Positions 18,469-28,644 of a DNA stretch of 64,000 nucleotides are shown in pieces. The translations under genes and the position numbers were made by a program. Source of the DNA: Rhodocyclaceae bacterium (lineage in GTDB: Bacteria > Pseudomonadota > Gammaproteobacteria > Burkholderiales > Rhodocyclaceae); contig JALNXH010000003.1 in NCBI GenBank assembly GCA_023230455.1, forward strand, positions 197,707-261,706. Direction: 5' to 3'. Each line of letters begins with the position of its first letter. Position 1 is the first letter of the stretch. The notes beneath the pieces were generated by a model. The model was not told where the DNA came from, made no database searches, and was given only the letters and a program-made list of their open reading frames with translations.

Positions 18469-18556
18469 GTAAAATTCGACTTTCGCAAGGCGCCGATGCG
18501 GCGCGAAGGTCGCAACTTTAGCCGTCCTGCAACCGGAACTCAATTAGGAACCCATC

Positions 18557-19600
18557 TTGACCTCCTCCTCGAATACCCCCCTGAGCTATCGCGATGCCGG
18601 CGTCGACATCGATGCTGGCGATGCCCTGGTTGACCGCATCAAGCCTTTTGCCAAACGTACGATGCGGCGGGAAGTGCTCGGTGGCATAGGCGGTTTCGGT
18701 GCGCTGTTCGAGATTTCGAAAAAATACAAGGAACCCGTGCTGGTCTCCGGCACCGACGGCGTCGGCACCAAGCTCAAACTGGCGTTCCACCTTAACAAAC
18801 ACGATACAGTGGGCCAGGATTTGGTCGCGATGAGCGTTAACGACATCCTGGTGCAAGGTGCCGAGCCGCTGTTTTTCCTCGATTATTTCGCCTGCGGCAA
18901 GCTTGACGTCGACACCGCGACCGAAGTGATCAAGGGTATCGCCCGGGGTTGCGAACTGGCCGGCTGCGCGCTGATCGGCGGCGAAACGGCGGAAATGCCA
19001 AGCATGTACCCGGACGGCGAATACGACTTGGCCGGCTTCGCGGTCGGTGCTGTGGAAAAGTCAAAAATCATTGACGGCCGGACTATTTGCCCCGGCGATG
19101 TGGTGCTCGGCCTGGCCTCCAGTGGCGCCCATTCCAACGGTTACTCGCTGGTTCGCAAGATCATCGAGCGTGCCAATCCGGACATAAATGCCGATTTCCA
19201 CGGCCAACCGCTGCGCGATGTGCTGATGGCGCCCACCCGTATTTACGTCAAGCCGCTGCTTAAGCTGATGGAAACCCTGCCGGTGAAGGGCATGGCGCAC
19301 ATCACCGGCGGCGGTCTGGTGGAAAACGTGCCGCGCGTGTTGCCAGAAAATGTGGCCGCCGTGCTGGGGCAGAAGGATTGGCCCCTGCCGCCGCTGTTCC
19401 AGTGGCTACAGAAGGAAGGCAACGTCGCCGATGCGGAGATGCACCGGGTGTTCAACTGTGGCATCGGCATGGTGGTGATTGTTGCCGCGGAACAGGCCGA
19501 TGCGGCACAGAAGCTGCTCGGCGATGCCGGCGAGACTGTCTATCGGATAGGCCGCATCGAGTCGCGTGCGCCTGGTCAGGCGCAAACCCTGGTCGTATAA
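18557..19600 (+). CDS. purM: phosphoribosylformylglycinamidine cyclo-ligase
   Basis: A 347-residue AIR synthetase, the fifth step of purine synthesis. [21 protein letters not shown], the glycine-rich [24 protein letters not shown] and [16 protein letters not shown] are diagnostic. The start is TTG at 18557 with AGGA upstream; no ATG fits. The gene is monocistronic here: a divergent transporter lies upstream and a convergent PilZ gene 34 bp downstream. Confidence 0.96.
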   Translation: MTSSSNTPLSYRDAGVDIDAGDALVDRIKPFAKRTMRREVLGGIGGFGALFEISKKYKEPVLVSGTDGVGTKLKLAFHLNKHDTVGQDLVAMSVNDILVQGAEPLFFLDYFACGKLDVDTATEVIKGIARGCELAGCALIGGETAEMPSMYPDGEYDLAGFAVGAVEKSKIIDGRTICPGDVVLGLASSGAHSNGYSLVRKIIERANPDINADFHGQPLRDVLMAPTRIYVKPLLKLMETLPVKGMAHITGGGLVENVPRVLPENVAAVLGQKDWPLPPLFQWLQKEGNVADAEMHRVFNCGIGMVVIVAAEQADAAQKLLGDAGETVYRIGRIESRAPGQAQTLVV

Positions 19601-19634
19601 CGGAAATCCTGGGGCCGCCTTCGTCTGGGCAGCA

Positions 19635-20363
19635 TCAACCCATCTTCGAACGTTCTTCCCGCTGCACGTGGGTGATGAAGCGCTGGAGTTCGTTTTCCTG
19701 GACGTGATTCAGGTTTTCGAAGTGGCAGCCGAGACGCACCAACTGCTTGTTGCCGCGGGTGATCTGGCCCGAATAACAGATTTTGATATCCACCTGTAGC
19801 TCGCCGAAGTTCTTCAGGTCGATGCGCGAGCGAGGGAACACCGCCCCCATGTCGCAGGGAAAAGTGATGGCGGGAATTTCCAGCGCCACGCCGCCTAGAC
19901 CGATATCCACCGTTTCGAACGTCATCGTCTGGTCGTTCGGCCCACGCAGCGTGCATGGCGGTCGTTGCGACATGGGCAGACTGAGGCGGAAAAACTCGCG
20001 GCGCTGTAGCCGTACGTATTTATCCGGCAGCTTGACGGCAAAGGCGCGGCGTTTGCGGTGGGTGACTTCCTTGGCCTGGCCGGTGATGAACTGATTGCGT
20101 ATTCCCTGTGGCCGGGCGATGAAATAGTTCTTCTCGCTTTTCAGGAAGCGGGTATTGACATCCTCGCTGCCGCCCCAATCGAAGATGAGGATGTTGCGCA
20201 CCTCGTCCACATCAAGCAGCATAGTGAGAAAGGTCTCATTGCCTTCGTTGAAACTGATGCTGACCGGCACCCCGTCGTTAATCAACTGGCGCAGATAGAA
20301 CAGGATCTCACGACGAAACGTGATGGTGAATTCGTCGAGATGTTCGTCGGTCAGGACGCTCAT
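19635..20363 (-). CDS. YcgR-type flagellar brake protein (PilZ)
   Basis: A 242-residue two-domain protein: an N-terminal YcgR domain (about 10-115) and a C-terminal PilZ domain (about 118-230). The c-di-GMP residues are visible as QRREFFRLSLP (RxxxR) and DIGLGGVALEIP (D-x-G-x-x-G). Such proteins slow the flagellar motor when c-di-GMP is high. Two diguanylate cyclases lie within 10 kb. The gene follows miaA by 14 bp. Confidence 0.88.
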   Translation of the reverse strand: MSVLTDEHLDEFTITFRREILFYLRQLINDGVPVSISFNEGNETFLTMLLDVDEVRNILIFDWGGSEDVNTRFLKSEKNYFIARPQGIRNQFITGQAKEVTHRKRRAFAVKLPDKYVRLQRREFFRLSLPMSQRPPCTLRGPNDQTMTFETVDIGLGGVALEIPAITFPCDMGAVFPRSRIDLKNFGELQVDIKICYSGQITRGNKQLVRLGCHFENLNHVQENELQRFITHVQREERSKMG

Positions 20364-20377
20364 GGCTTGAAAACGGG

Positions 20378-21319
20378 CTACGTAGCGATGAAATTTTCAA
20401 TTCGTGCCATGACCGCGGCGCCGGTTTCGGCAGCAAGGCTGTCGAGAAGCGCTACGTAGGGCAAGGAATTGAACCAAGTCAGTTGCCGCTTGGCGAACTG
20501 ACGGGTGGCGAATATACCGCGATACCTGAGTTCTGCGGGCGGAATTGAGCCTTCCAGCATGCCCCAGACCTGCCGGTAGCCGACGCTGCGCATGGAAGGC
20601 AGGGCGGCATCGAGGGCATAAACCGAGCGTAATCGCTCGACTTCGCCCACCAGCCCGGCTGTGAGCATGGCGTCGAAACGCTGGGCGATGCGCGCGTGCA
20701 GAACGGCGCGGTCGGAGGGCGCCAGGCCCAGCGCCAGCACCCGGTAGGGCAGCGGTTGTCGCGATTGTTCGGCGAGAAGCATGCCCATGGGCTTTCCTGT
20801 GAGGCGCACGATTTCCAACGCACGCTGAATGCGCTGGGCGTCGTTGGGCTGGAGCCGCGCGGCGGATTCCGGGTCGTGGCGGGCCAGTTCGGCATGCAGG
20901 GCGGGCCAGCCGCGACGCGCGGCTTCGGCATCGATCTCGGCACGCAAGGCCGGATCGGCCGCCGGCAGGTCGGCCAGACCTTCGTACAGCGCCTTGAAGT
21001 AGAGCATGGTGCCGCCGACCAGCAGCGGAACATGCCCGCGGGCGGTGATTTCACCCATCACGCGCAGGGCGTCGGCGCAAAACGCGGCGGCCGAGTAGCG
21101 CTGTTCGGGGGTGATCAGATCGATCAGGTGGTGCGGGAATTGCGCCAGGACTTGCGCGTCGGGTTTGGCCGTGCCGAGGTCCATGTCGATGAATATTTGC
21201 GCCGAGTCGACGCTGATCAGTTCGACCGGCAGGCGCGCAGCGATTTCCAGGGCCAGGGCGGTCTTGCCGCTGGCCGTCGGGCCGAGCAGGAAAATGGCTG
21301 GCGGCAGCGCGTGCTCCAT
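20378..21319 (-). CDS. miaA: tRNA dimethylallyltransferase
   Basis: A 313-residue enzyme that isopentenylates A37 of UNN-reading tRNAs. The P-loop is [40 protein letters not shown] and [14 protein letters not shown] are family motifs. The ATG at 21319 is chosen because the P-loop lies about 10 residues in. It is downstream of mutL and a thioesterase; the classical mutL-miaA pairing is retained with one gene inserted, but no hfq follows. Confidence 0.95.
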   Translation of the reverse strand: MEHALPPAIFLLGPTASGKTALALEIAARLPVELISVDSAQIFIDMDLGTAKPDAQVLAQFPHHLIDLITPEQRYSAAAFCADALRVMGEITARGHVPLLVGGTMLYFKALYEGLADLPAADPALRAEIDAEAARRGWPALHAELARHDPESAARLQPNDAQRIQRALEIVRLTGKPMGMLLAEQSRQPLPYRVLALGLAPSDRAVLHARIAQRFDAMLTAGLVGEVERLRSVYALDAALPSMRSVGYRQVWGMLEGSIPPAELRYRGIFATRQFAKRQLTWFNSLPYVALLDSLAAETGAAVMARIENFIAT

Positions 21320-21324
21320 CCGAG

Positions 21325-22011
21325 TCAAGCCGGGCTGCTCTGTAACGGTGAAAGCGGGTCTTCGACGTGCGTGCCGGTGATGAACAGGGCTTCGCACTGC
21401 GCGGTGCATACGTCGTCGACCCAGATTTCCCCGGCGACGAATTTTTTTCGGCCTTCCACGCGTTTCACCGTGGCGACCAGATGCAGCGGCCGGTGCAGCG
21501 GTGTCAGCTTGTTGTAGCGGATGCTCAGTGTGCCCGTGTAGCCGCGCTTGCCCTCGACCCGCTGGGCAATGCCGAGCAGTTGGTCGAAGAGCAGCGCGAT
21601 CACGCCGCCATGTACCGAATCGAACGGTCCTTCGTGGCTCCAGTCTGCCGTGAGGTGGCCGTGGAGGCGTCCGTCGGCGTACCAGACGTGCATTGGCAGC
21701 GCCATGGCATTGCTGCGGCCGAGCGCCGGACTAAACTCGTAGAGGACGTCGACCATCTCCTTGTATTGCCGGGCGTAATGCTCGGCATGGGCCTTGCGTC
21801 CATATATCCGCGGCTGCTGCTCTAGCCTGTCGGCCGCGAGGCGCAACGTTTCGGTCAAGGCGTGCAGCTCACCGGCCCCGATGTCGGCCGTCAATGCCGC
21901 GTGGTTGAGACGCCGAAGCTGCTCGGCAAATTCCCGCCGGGCCTGCCAGTCGGCGTTGAAAGGGGGGCGCACCTCAGGGGTGGTGCTGATCATTCGCGAA
22001 TTGTCTTTCAT
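21325..22011 (-). CDS. PaaI-type hotdog-fold thioesterase
   Basis: A 228-residue protein whose C-terminal half (about 95-210) is a hotdog thioesterase: [22 protein letters not shown] holds the usual catalytic helix region, and [17 protein letters not shown] the long strand. The N-terminal 90 residues are helical and unassigned. The ATG at 22011 has GGAAA 5 nt upstream; a second ATG 6 codons later is possible. It lies 17 bp after mutL and 5 bp before miaA. Confidence 0.82.
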   Translation of the reverse strand: MKDNSRMISTTPEVRPPFNADWQARREFAEQLRRLNHAALTADIGAGELHALTETLRLAADRLEQQPRIYGRKAHAEHYARQYKEMVDVLYEFSPALGRSNAMALPMHVWYADGRLHGHLTADWSHEGPFDSVHGGVIALLFDQLLGIAQRVEGKRGYTGTLSIRYNKLTPLHRPLHLVATVKRVEGRKKFVAGEIWVDDVCTAQCEALFITGTHVEDPLSPLQSSPA

Positions 22012-22028
22012 TCGATTTCCGGGGCCGG

Positions 22029-23786
22029 CTATTGCCCACGCATGAAGAGTTTGTCGAGCTCGCCTATAGACAGCTGGACCCAGGTTGGGCGGCCGTGGTT
22101 GCACTGGTCGGCGCGCTCGGTGGCTTCCATGTCGCGCAGCAGTGCGTTCATTTCCGGCAGACTGAGGCTGCGATTGGCACGCACCGCGCCGTGGCAGGCG
22201 AGGGTAGCGAGTAGTTCGTTGCGCCGCGCCTCGATCACCCGGCTGGCGGGAAATTCCTTTAGGTCGCTCAGCAATGCCCGCACCAGGGCGGGCAGATCGC
22301 CGCGGCTCAGCAAGGTTGGCACAGCTCGCACGGCGAGTTCCTGGGGGCCGGCCGGAGCGATTTCAAAGCCGAGCCGGCGCAGCGTCTCTGCATGCTCGGT
22401 GACAGCGGCCATTTCGCTGTTGCCGACATTGATCAGCAGCGGCACCAGCAGCGACTGGCAGGACGGCGGCCCGGCTTCCAGCTGCTGCTTGATGCGTTCG
22501 TAGAGAATGCGCTCATGGGCCGCATGCATGTCCACGATCACCAGGCCCGCAGCGTTTTGCGCCAGAACGTAAATGCCGTGGATCTGCGCGACTGCGTATC
22601 CCAGTACCGGCGCATCTCTGCCGGAGGCTTGGGTCGTGAGCGGTGTGCCGGACGAGTCGAAAGCCCGCTGGGCAAAATCCAGATAGCTGGCGACCGGTTG
22701 TTCCTGTACGCCGAGCGTGGCCTGTCGCGCCGGATAGGCGTAAGCCGCGGTGTCCCAGGCGGAGACTTCCGTTGCGCTCGGCGATGCAGCCGTGTCTTGG
22801 GCGGCGCCCAGCGGTGCCGCTAGAGAGCGTTGCACGGCGTGGAAGACGAACTGATGGACACTGCGCGAATCGCGGAAGCGCACCTCCGTCTTGGCCGGAT
22901 GCACGTTGACGTCCACCCCGCCCGGATCGAGCTCGACGAACAGGGCGTAGGCCGGGTGGCGTGCTCCGTGCAGAACGTCGGTATAGGCTTCGCGTAGCGC
23001 GTGGGCGAGCAGCTTGTCGCGGACGAAACGGCCATTCACATAGCAGTACTGTTCGTCGCGGCTGGCCTTGGAATAAGCCGGTAGTGCAACAAAGCCGTAG
23101 AGGCGCAACGGTCCGGCGACGACGTCGAGCGCCCGGCCATGGGCGAAGAATTCGCCGCCGAGGACGTCGCGGATGCGCCGTTCGAGGTCTCCCGCAACGT
23201 AGCGGCGTTTGACGCAGCCGTTATGGCTGAGGCTGAACGCTACGCCCGGGTTGGCCAGCGCCATACGTAGAAAGGCATCGTCGCAGTGACCGAATTCGGT
23301 CGCCTCGGATTTGAGGAATTTGCGCCGGGCCGGGGTATTGAAATACAGGTCGGCAACCTCGACGACGGTTCCAACGGCCGATGCCGCAGGAGCGATCTCG
23401 CCCCCCGTGTTGTTGATGCGGCTGCCGTGCGAGGTGCTGGTGGTCCGGCTGGTCAGCGTGACGCGCGCCACCGATGCGATAGAGGCCAGTGCCTCGCCGC
23501 GAAACCCATAGCTGGACACCCGCTCCAGTTCTTCGAGGCTGCCGATCTTGCTGGTGGCATGGCGGGCCAGGGCCAGCGGCAGATCCTCGGGTTCGATGCC
23601 GCCGCCATCGTCGCTGACGCGCATCAGGCGCACACCGCCTTCCTCCAGTGCGACATCGATGCGGCCGGCACCCGCATCGAGACTGTTTTCCACTAATTCC
23701 TTGAGTACCGATGCTGGTCGTTCCACCACCTCGCCGGCGGCGATCTGGCTGATAAGAAGGTCGGGGAGGGGGTGTATGCGGCGCAT
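22029..23786 (-). CDS. mutL: DNA mismatch repair protein MutL
   Basis: A 585-residue GHKL ATPase. N-terminal motifs: ISQIAAGEVVERPASVLKEL, NSLDAGA, DDGGGI and SYGFRGEALASI. The C-terminal DMHAAHERILYE fits the endonuclease motif DQHA-x2-E-x4-E apart from Met for Gln, so this MutL probably nicks DNA itself, as expected where MutH is absent. The linker is proline/alanine-rich. It is the first gene of the mutL-thioesterase-miaA-PilZ run, divergent from rraA. Confidence 0.95.
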   Translation of the reverse strand: MRRIHPLPDLLISQIAAGEVVERPASVLKELVENSLDAGAGRIDVALEEGGVRLMRVSDDGGGIEPEDLPLALARHATSKIGSLEELERVSSYGFRGEALASIASVARVTLTSRTTSTSHGSRINNTGGEIAPAASAVGTVVEVADLYFNTPARRKFLKSEATEFGHCDDAFLRMALANPGVAFSLSHNGCVKRRYVAGDLERRIRDVLGGEFFAHGRALDVVAGPLRLYGFVALPAYSKASRDEQYCYVNGRFVRDKLLAHALREAYTDVLHGARHPAYALFVELDPGGVDVNVHPAKTEVRFRDSRSVHQFVFHAVQRSLAAPLGAAQDTAASPSATEVSAWDTAAYAYPARQATLGVQEQPVASYLDFAQRAFDSSGTPLTTQASGRDAPVLGYAVAQIHGIYVLAQNAAGLVIVDMHAAHERILYERIKQQLEAGPPSCQSLLVPLLINVGNSEMAAVTEHAETLRRLGFEIAPAGPQELAVRAVPTLLSRGDLPALVRALLSDLKEFPASRVIEARRNELLATLACHGAVRANRSLSLPEMNALLRDMEATERADQCNHGRPTWVQLSIGELDKLFMRGQ

Positions 23787-23853
23787 GGACTATGAATTAT
23801 CCCAGATGAGGCAAAATCCGGTTATCCCATACTCAGACTCAGGAGATCCTCCG

Positions 23854-24357
23854 ATGATCCAAGCCTTCGCCACCTGCGACCTTTGCGATGACCACAAGAA
23901 CGATAGCGACGGCGCTTTCCGCGTATTGCCGCCGCTGTTCCGCGACTTCGGCAAACGAATCAAATTTTCCGGTCCGGTGAGCACCGTCAAGTGTTTCGAG
24001 GACAACACGCTGGTCAAGGCTGCCGTCGACTCGCTAGGCGAAGGCCGGGTGCTGGTGGTCGACGGTGGCGGCTCGCTGCGCCGAGCGCTGGTCGGCGGCA
24101 ATCTGGGCAAGGCGGCGGCGAAGAACGGCTGGGCCGGCGTGGTGGTTTACGGCTGCGTACGCGATAGCGCCGAACTGGCGGAATGCGACACCGGCATCCG
24201 CGCCCTGGCGACGATGCCGCTGCCTACAGAGAAGCGCAACGAGGGCCAGCGCGATGTGGCGGTGCAGATCGAGGGCGTCTGGATACGTCCCGGCGATATG
24301 CTGTATGCAGATGAAGACGGTATCGTGGTGATGGCGAAAGCGGCTACCGCCGTTTGA
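23854..24357 (+). CDS. rraA: RraA family protein (RNase E inhibitor / HMG aldolase type)
   Basis: A 167-residue protein of the RraA fold. FATCDLCDDH at the start, VLVVDGGGSLRRALVGGNLGKAA and GVVVYGCVRDSAEL carry the GGxxRxA and D residues used by metal-dependent HMG aldolases. AGGAG precedes the ATG at 23854. Members are described both as regulators of ribonuclease E and as 4-hydroxy-4-methyl-2-oxoglutarate aldolases; sequence alone does not separate the two. Confidence 0.88.
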   Translation: MIQAFATCDLCDDHKNDSDGAFRVLPPLFRDFGKRIKFSGPVSTVKCFEDNTLVKAAVDSLGEGRVLVVDGGGSLRRALVGGNLGKAAAKNGWAGVVVYGCVRDSAELAECDTGIRALATMPLPTEKRNEGQRDVAVQIEGVWIRPGDMLYADEDGIVVMAKAATAV

Positions 24358-24412
24358 AGTCATCGGCATAAATTCGACTGAATGCTGTAATAGCACCGCT
24401 GCGAAGGTAAAA

Positions 24413-25468
24413 ATGGCTAAAGACATCGAACCTAATACATCGCTGGAGCAGGAAGAACTCCGAGGAGTTTCCCGCACGGTCGCCGAAATCGAATGGCTGC
24501 TGCTGATCCTGGTTCTCCTCTATTACGTCTTTGGCGTGACCGAGGGCTATGATCGTGCCGCCATTGCAGTGGCGCTGTTCACCTACGCCGGCTTCGTGAT
24601 GGGGTTTCGCTACTCGAACATCTTTAAAGCCGAGTCGCGTTGGAAAATTGCGCTGGAGACTTGGGTGATGACGGCCTTTATCACCTGGGCCTTGTGGCAC
24701 ACCGGCAAGCTGGAAAGCCCGCTGGTCAACTGTTATCTGTTGGTCATCATCACCTGCGCCCTGACGCTGGGAAAGGCGACAACACTGCTTGAACTGGCGC
24801 TGGTCGCGGCCTGTTTCGTCTTCCTCGGCGACCATTCGTCGGTGTATGAACTGGCTTCGCTGCGCTACGCCGGTGGGTTGTTCGCCCAGTTCGCCCCGTT
24901 TGTCCTGGTTGCCTACATCACCACGCTGTTTTCCTCGGATATCCGCTATGGCTTGAATCGGGCCAAGCTGATGTCCGAAACCGACGATCTGACCCAGGCG
25001 CTCAACCGTCGCGGTTTCGCCATCGTATCTGACCGCCTATTCGGGCAGGCGGTCAGATATGCGCGTCCGCTAAGCGTGCTGTCGATCGATTGCGACAACC
25101 TGAAGGAGATCAACGACAATTTCGGCCATGAGGGCGGCGACCGATTGTTGCGGCTGATCGTGAATGCTGCCCACGGCCAGCTGCGCAGTTCCGATGTGCT
25201 GGCCCGCTACGGCGGCGACGAATTCGTCGTTCTGCTGCCCGAAACGCCGGCGCTTGGTGCGGCGGATGTCGCAGAGCGAATACGCGATGCGGTGGCATCC
25301 ACCCTGCTGACCTTCAACGGCCGGACCGTTGCCACCACGGTCAGTATTGGCTGTGCCAGCTACCCGGCGGATGGGCGCACGCTGGATGCTTTGCTGGCGC
25401 GTGCCGACCAGGCCATGTATCAGGAGAAAATCGTTCACCGCAGCCGGAACGGCGATTCTTCGGCTTGA
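24413..25468 (+). CDS. membrane-bound diguanylate cyclase
   Basis: A 351-residue protein: about six membrane helices (residues 28-185) and a C-terminal GGDEF domain (about 195-345) making c-di-GMP. The active loop is ARYGGDEFVVLLPE. RSSD five residues upstream is an intact inhibitory I-site (RxxD), so product feedback is likely. There is no EAL domain and no recognised sensory domain beyond the helices. Confidence 0.9.
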   Translation: MAKDIEPNTSLEQEELRGVSRTVAEIEWLLLILVLLYYVFGVTEGYDRAAIAVALFTYAGFVMGFRYSNIFKAESRWKIALETWVMTAFITWALWHTGKLESPLVNCYLLVIITCALTLGKATTLLELALVAACFVFLGDHSSVYELASLRYAGGLFAQFAPFVLVAYITTLFSSDIRYGLNRAKLMSETDDLTQALNRRGFAIVSDRLFGQAVRYARPLSVLSIDCDNLKEINDNFGHEGGDRLLRLIVNAAHGQLRSSDVLARYGGDEFVVLLPETPALGAADVAERIRDAVASTLLTFNGRTVATTVSIGCASYPADGRTLDALLARADQAMYQEKIVHRSRNGDSSA

Positions 25469-25532
25469 GCGGAGCGGCCGTCTTTCGGCCATCAGTTAAA
25501 CTACGCGCCCCTTGCCGTCCGCCGTCTGCGCT

Positions 25533-26174
25533 ATGGAACTGTTTGCCCATTTCATCGATATCGTTCTCCACCTGGACAAATACTTGGCGCTGCTGGTCGA
25601 GCAGTACGGCGTTTGGATTTACGCCATCCTGTTTCTGGTAATTTTTTCGGAAACCGGGTTTGTCGTACTGCCGTTCCTTCCCGGCGACTCGCTGCTGTTC
25701 GTGGCCGGGGCACTGGCGGCGGTTGGCGGGATGGACGTGGCGTTGCTGATCGTCGTGCTGTCGCTGGCCGCCGTGCTGGGGAACAGCTTGAATTACACCA
25801 TCGGCCGCTATCTCGGACCGCGCGTGTTCCAATGGCCGGACTCGTTGTTTTTCAGCCACGCCGCGTTGCAAAAAACCCAAGCCTTCTATCAGCGGCACGG
25901 CGGCAAGACAATCGTCCTGTCGCGGTTCCTGCCTTTATTCCGCACCTTTGCCCCGTTTGTGGCGGGCATCGGTGCGATGAACGCATTCCGCTTTACCGCG
26001 TTCAATCTGGCCGGCGGGATCGGCTGGGTCGCTTCGTTGACCCTGGCCGGTTATTGGTTTGGCAATATCCCGGCGATCAAAAACAACCTCACGGCAATGA
26101 TTGTCGGGATCGTGGTCGTTTCGTTGCTGCCGGCGGCGGCTGGTTGGTGGCAGCATCGGCGACAGCGCGCATAG
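25533..26174 (+). CDS. DedA family membrane protein
   Basis: A 213-residue inner-membrane protein of the DedA/VTT family, implicated in lipid carrier recycling and membrane homeostasis. FSETGFVVLPFLPGDSLLFVAGAL, the conserved FLPLFRTFAPFVAGIGAM and GGIGWVASLTLAGYWFG are diagnostic. The ATG at 25533 is taken; a TTG seven codons upstream is also in frame, and neither has a strong ribosome-binding site. Confidence 0.9.
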   Translation: MELFAHFIDIVLHLDKYLALLVEQYGVWIYAILFLVIFSETGFVVLPFLPGDSLLFVAGALAAVGGMDVALLIVVLSLAAVLGNSLNYTIGRYLGPRVFQWPDSLFFSHAALQKTQAFYQRHGGKTIVLSRFLPLFRTFAPFVAGIGAMNAFRFTAFNLAGGIGWVASLTLAGYWFGNIPAIKNNLTAMIVGIVVVSLLPAAAGWWQHRRQRA

Positions 26175-26198
26175 CCTGGGGAAATGAACAAGCCATCA

Positions 26199-26239
26199 CC
26201 GTTCGCATTGAGCCCCGTCGAAGGACTCAATGCGAACGG
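26199..26239. repeat. palindromic repeat element (REP-like) between dedA and hupE
   Basis: A perfect 14-bp inverted repeat, CCGTTCGCATTGAG/CTCAATGCGAACGG, with a 13-nt loop containing GTCGAAGG. It lies between convergent genes, lacks a clear T-run, and resembles the CCGTTCG...GTCGAAGG...CGAACGG intergenic palindromes widespread in betaproteobacterial genomes. A degenerate relative lies at 61247. It could also act as a bidirectional terminator. Confidence 0.6.
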
Positions 26240-26244
26240 GCTGT

Positions 26245-26844
26245 CTAGATCAGTCCGCTGGACAGCCCGGCGCCGCATACGGCGATGCCGGTTCCGGCGA
26301 GCCGCAGCCAAACTGCGCCAGGCTTGAGGAAACGTCCGGCCACGATGCCGGCGAGGTGGAGCAACAGTGTGGCGCAGAGAACGCCCGTCAGCCCGGGCGC
26401 CGCAGTCGGGCCCAGTTCGATGCCGTGAGCGGCGCCATGGAACAGAGCGAAGCCGCCGACCAGGGTCGCGACTGCCGCGGCCGGCAGTCGCGCTTGTAGC
26501 GCCAACAACAGACCCAGCACCAGGAGCGAGGCGGCGATCGTCGGTTCGATGGCCGGTAATGCGATGCCCTCCGCCGCTAGCTGCGCACCGACCAGCAATA
26601 GCGCGACGAAGCTTGCGGGGACGAGCCAAAAACGGCGTCCGGCGTGGCTGCTCCAGAGTCCTACCGCAAACATTGCCAGCAGATGATCGAGTCCGCTGAA
26701 CGGGTGGGAGAATCCTTGCACGAACCCCGGTGCGAAGCCGCTGTGCCAGCCATGAGCCGATGCGGTCGGCGTGAGCATGCCGAGCAATAGCGCAACCAGG
26801 GTTGTTTGCGCCGGGAATCCGGCTTTACGAGTGAATGTGTGCAT
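26245..26844 (-). CDS. HupE/UreJ family membrane protein
   Basis: A 199-residue protein with a signal peptide (cleavage likely after TASA, about residue 30) and about six helices. The signature [16 protein letters not shown] near residue 47 is typical for HupE/UreJ, and [13 protein letters not shown] is the second His motif. Members are proposed nickel or cobalt permeases. No hydrogenase or urease genes are nearby; the SUMT gene upstream could tie it to cobalt or tetrapyrrole metabolism. GGAGGG precedes the ATG, which lies inside the end of the SUMT gene. Confidence 0.85.
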   Translation of the reverse strand: MHTFTRKAGFPAQTTLVALLLGMLTPTASAHGWHSGFAPGFVQGFSHPFSGLDHLLAMFAVGLWSSHAGRRFWLVPASFVALLLVGAQLAAEGIALPAIEPTIAASLLVLGLLLALQARLPAAAVATLVGGFALFHGAAHGIELGPTAAPGLTGVLCATLLLHLAGIVAGRFLKPGAVWLRLAGTGIAVCGAGLSSGLI

Positions 26845-27646
26845 GGTTGCCCTCCATCGGCTGTGATTTTTCGTCGAACCACGCCAGATGCGCGTGGAGC
26901 TTTACTACCTGACCGACCAGGATTAGCGTCGGTGCACGCAGACCAGCGGCGGTGGCGCGTTCCGGCAGGGTGGCTAGCGTTCCGGTGATGGTGCGTTGGT
27001 CATGGGTGGTGCCGCGCTGGACGATGGCTGCCGGCCAGTCGGCCGGCAGACCGTGGGCCATCAACTGCTGGCAGAGATGCGGTAAGCCGGTGAGACCCAT
27101 GTAGATGGCCAGAGTTTGCCTCGGCCGTGCCAGCCCGGACCAGTCCAGATCCATGCTGCCGTCCTTGAGATGGCCGGTGACGAAGATGCAGGCCTGGGCG
27201 TGGTCGCGGTGGGTGAGTGGAATTCCGGTATAGGCGGCGACGCCGGCGGCGGCGGTGATGCCCGGCACCACTTCGAAGGGAATGCCATGTTTGTGGAGAA
27301 TTTCTGCCTCCTCGCCGCCGCGACCGAAGGTGTACGGATCGCCTCCCTTGAGCCGCACCACGCGCAGGCCGCGTCGCGCCAGGGTGACCAGCAACAGGTT
27401 GAGTTCATGCTGCGGTAACGCATGCAGGCCGCGTTGCTTGCCCGCATAAATCCGTTCCGCATTCGCTGGCACCTGTTCGAGGATGGCCGGATTCACCAGG
27501 TTGTCATAGACCACCGCATCTGCCTGGCCGATCAGCGAGGCGGCACGCAGGGTCAGCAGTTCCGGATCGCCGGGGCCAGCGCCCACCAGATAGACGTGGC
27601 CGGGCTGCGCGGTGCGCATACTGGGCAGGGGTGGGAGCTTGGGCAT
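26825..27646 (-). CDS. cobA: uroporphyrinogen-III C-methyltransferase (SUMT)
   Basis: A 273-residue SAM-dependent enzyme making precorrin-2 for sirohaem/B12. [38 protein letters not shown], the [20 protein letters not shown] block and YMGLTG are diagnostic. There is no fused CysG dehydrogenase domain. The start is uncertain (ATG 27646 or 27619, both in frame). It overlaps hupE by 20 bp. Confidence 0.9.
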   Translation of the reverse strand: MPKLPPLPSMRTAQPGHVYLVGAGPGDPELLTLRAASLIGQADAVVYDNLVNPAILEQVPANAERIYAGKQRGLHALPQHELNLLLVTLARRGLRVVRLKGGDPYTFGRGGEEAEILHKHGIPFEVVPGITAAAGVAAYTGIPLTHRDHAQACIFVTGHLKDGSMDLDWSGLARPRQTLAIYMGLTGLPHLCQQLMAHGLPADWPAAIVQRGTTHDQRTITGTLATLPERATAAGLRAPTLILVGQVVKLHAHLAWFDEKSQPMEGNHAHIHS

Positions 27647-27762
27647 CGGGCTTAAGGCAGGTTGGAATGGCAGTGGAGAGGATGTTAACAGTTCGAGGAC
27701 GGCCGCGGGATTCAAAACGGCTACGCATATAATCGTCCATCGCCAACCGGACAGACGCCATT

Positions 27763-28644
27763 GTGGGTCAACTTACGCCTGAGCTCGAACGCAAACTGAC
27801 CACAGCGGTCGATCGCATGCCGGCATTTCCGCGCAGCGTGCAAAAGGTGCTCGAACTTACGCGCAACATCAATTGCCTGCCAAAGGATTTGGTGGGGGTG
27901 ATCGAGAAGGATCCGGTGATGACCATGAAGATTCTCAAGGTCATCAATTCCGCCTATTACAGCCTGCCCAGCAAGATCACCTCGGTAAATCAGTCGGTGG
28001 TTTATCTGGGCATCAACACGATCAAGAATCTGGCGTTGTCGTTCGCTGCGGTGGGTATTCTGCCGCGGGTGAATACTGCCGGCTTCGACATCCAGCACTA
28101 CCTCGTGCATTCTCTGACGACGGCGAATGTGGCGCGCATTTTATGCAACAGCTACGCTAAGGGCGAAGCGGATCCCGGAGATTGTTATGTGGCCGGGCTG
28201 CTGCACGATTTCGGCAAGGTGGTATTCGCCCAGTTCATGGCGGCGGAATTTCGTCAGGCGCTGATGCGCGGAGTGACCGAGAATGTGCCGCTGTATCGGA
28301 TCGAACGCGAAATGATCGGCGTCGACCATGGTGTGGTCGGGGCGCTGTTGGCAAAGAAATGGCAATTTCCCGAAGCGTTGGTCGATTGCATTCGCGATCA
28401 CCATGCGGAAAACGCTCCGCCCTCGGCGATGCTCGATTGCTTGCGCATGGCCGACCAGATCTGTCGCGGTGCCGGTTTGCCCGGCGGTGGCCTGCTGGGC
28501 GAAGAGCTTCCTCCTTGGGCGGGCCAAAAACCGGCGGCGGCGCGTTTTGGCGACGACATCGACAAAGTGGTGGCGAGTCTGGGCGACTTTTCCAAGATCG
28601 TCGCTGACGCAACGATGTTTGTCTCGGTGGATAGTGCCAAATGA
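27763..28644 (+). CDS. HDOD domain signalling protein
   Basis: A 293-residue protein with one HDOD domain (about 15-210). [18 protein letters not shown] start, [20 protein letters not shown], and [14 protein letters not shown] with its HD pair are visible. HDOD proteins act in bacterial signalling; most lack phosphodiesterase activity. The start is GTG at 27763. The stop overlaps the next gene by 4 bases, so the two are coupled. Confidence 0.88.
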   Translation: MGQLTPELERKLTTAVDRMPAFPRSVQKVLELTRNINCLPKDLVGVIEKDPVMTMKILKVINSAYYSLPSKITSVNQSVVYLGINTIKNLALSFAAVGILPRVNTAGFDIQHYLVHSLTTANVARILCNSYAKGEADPGDCYVAGLLHDFGKVVFAQFMAAEFRQALMRGVTENVPLYRIEREMIGVDHGVVGALLAKKWQFPEALVDCIRDHHAENAPPSAMLDCLRMADQICRGAGLPGGGLLGEELPPWAGQKPAAARFGDDIDKVVASLGDFSKIVADATMFVSVDSAK

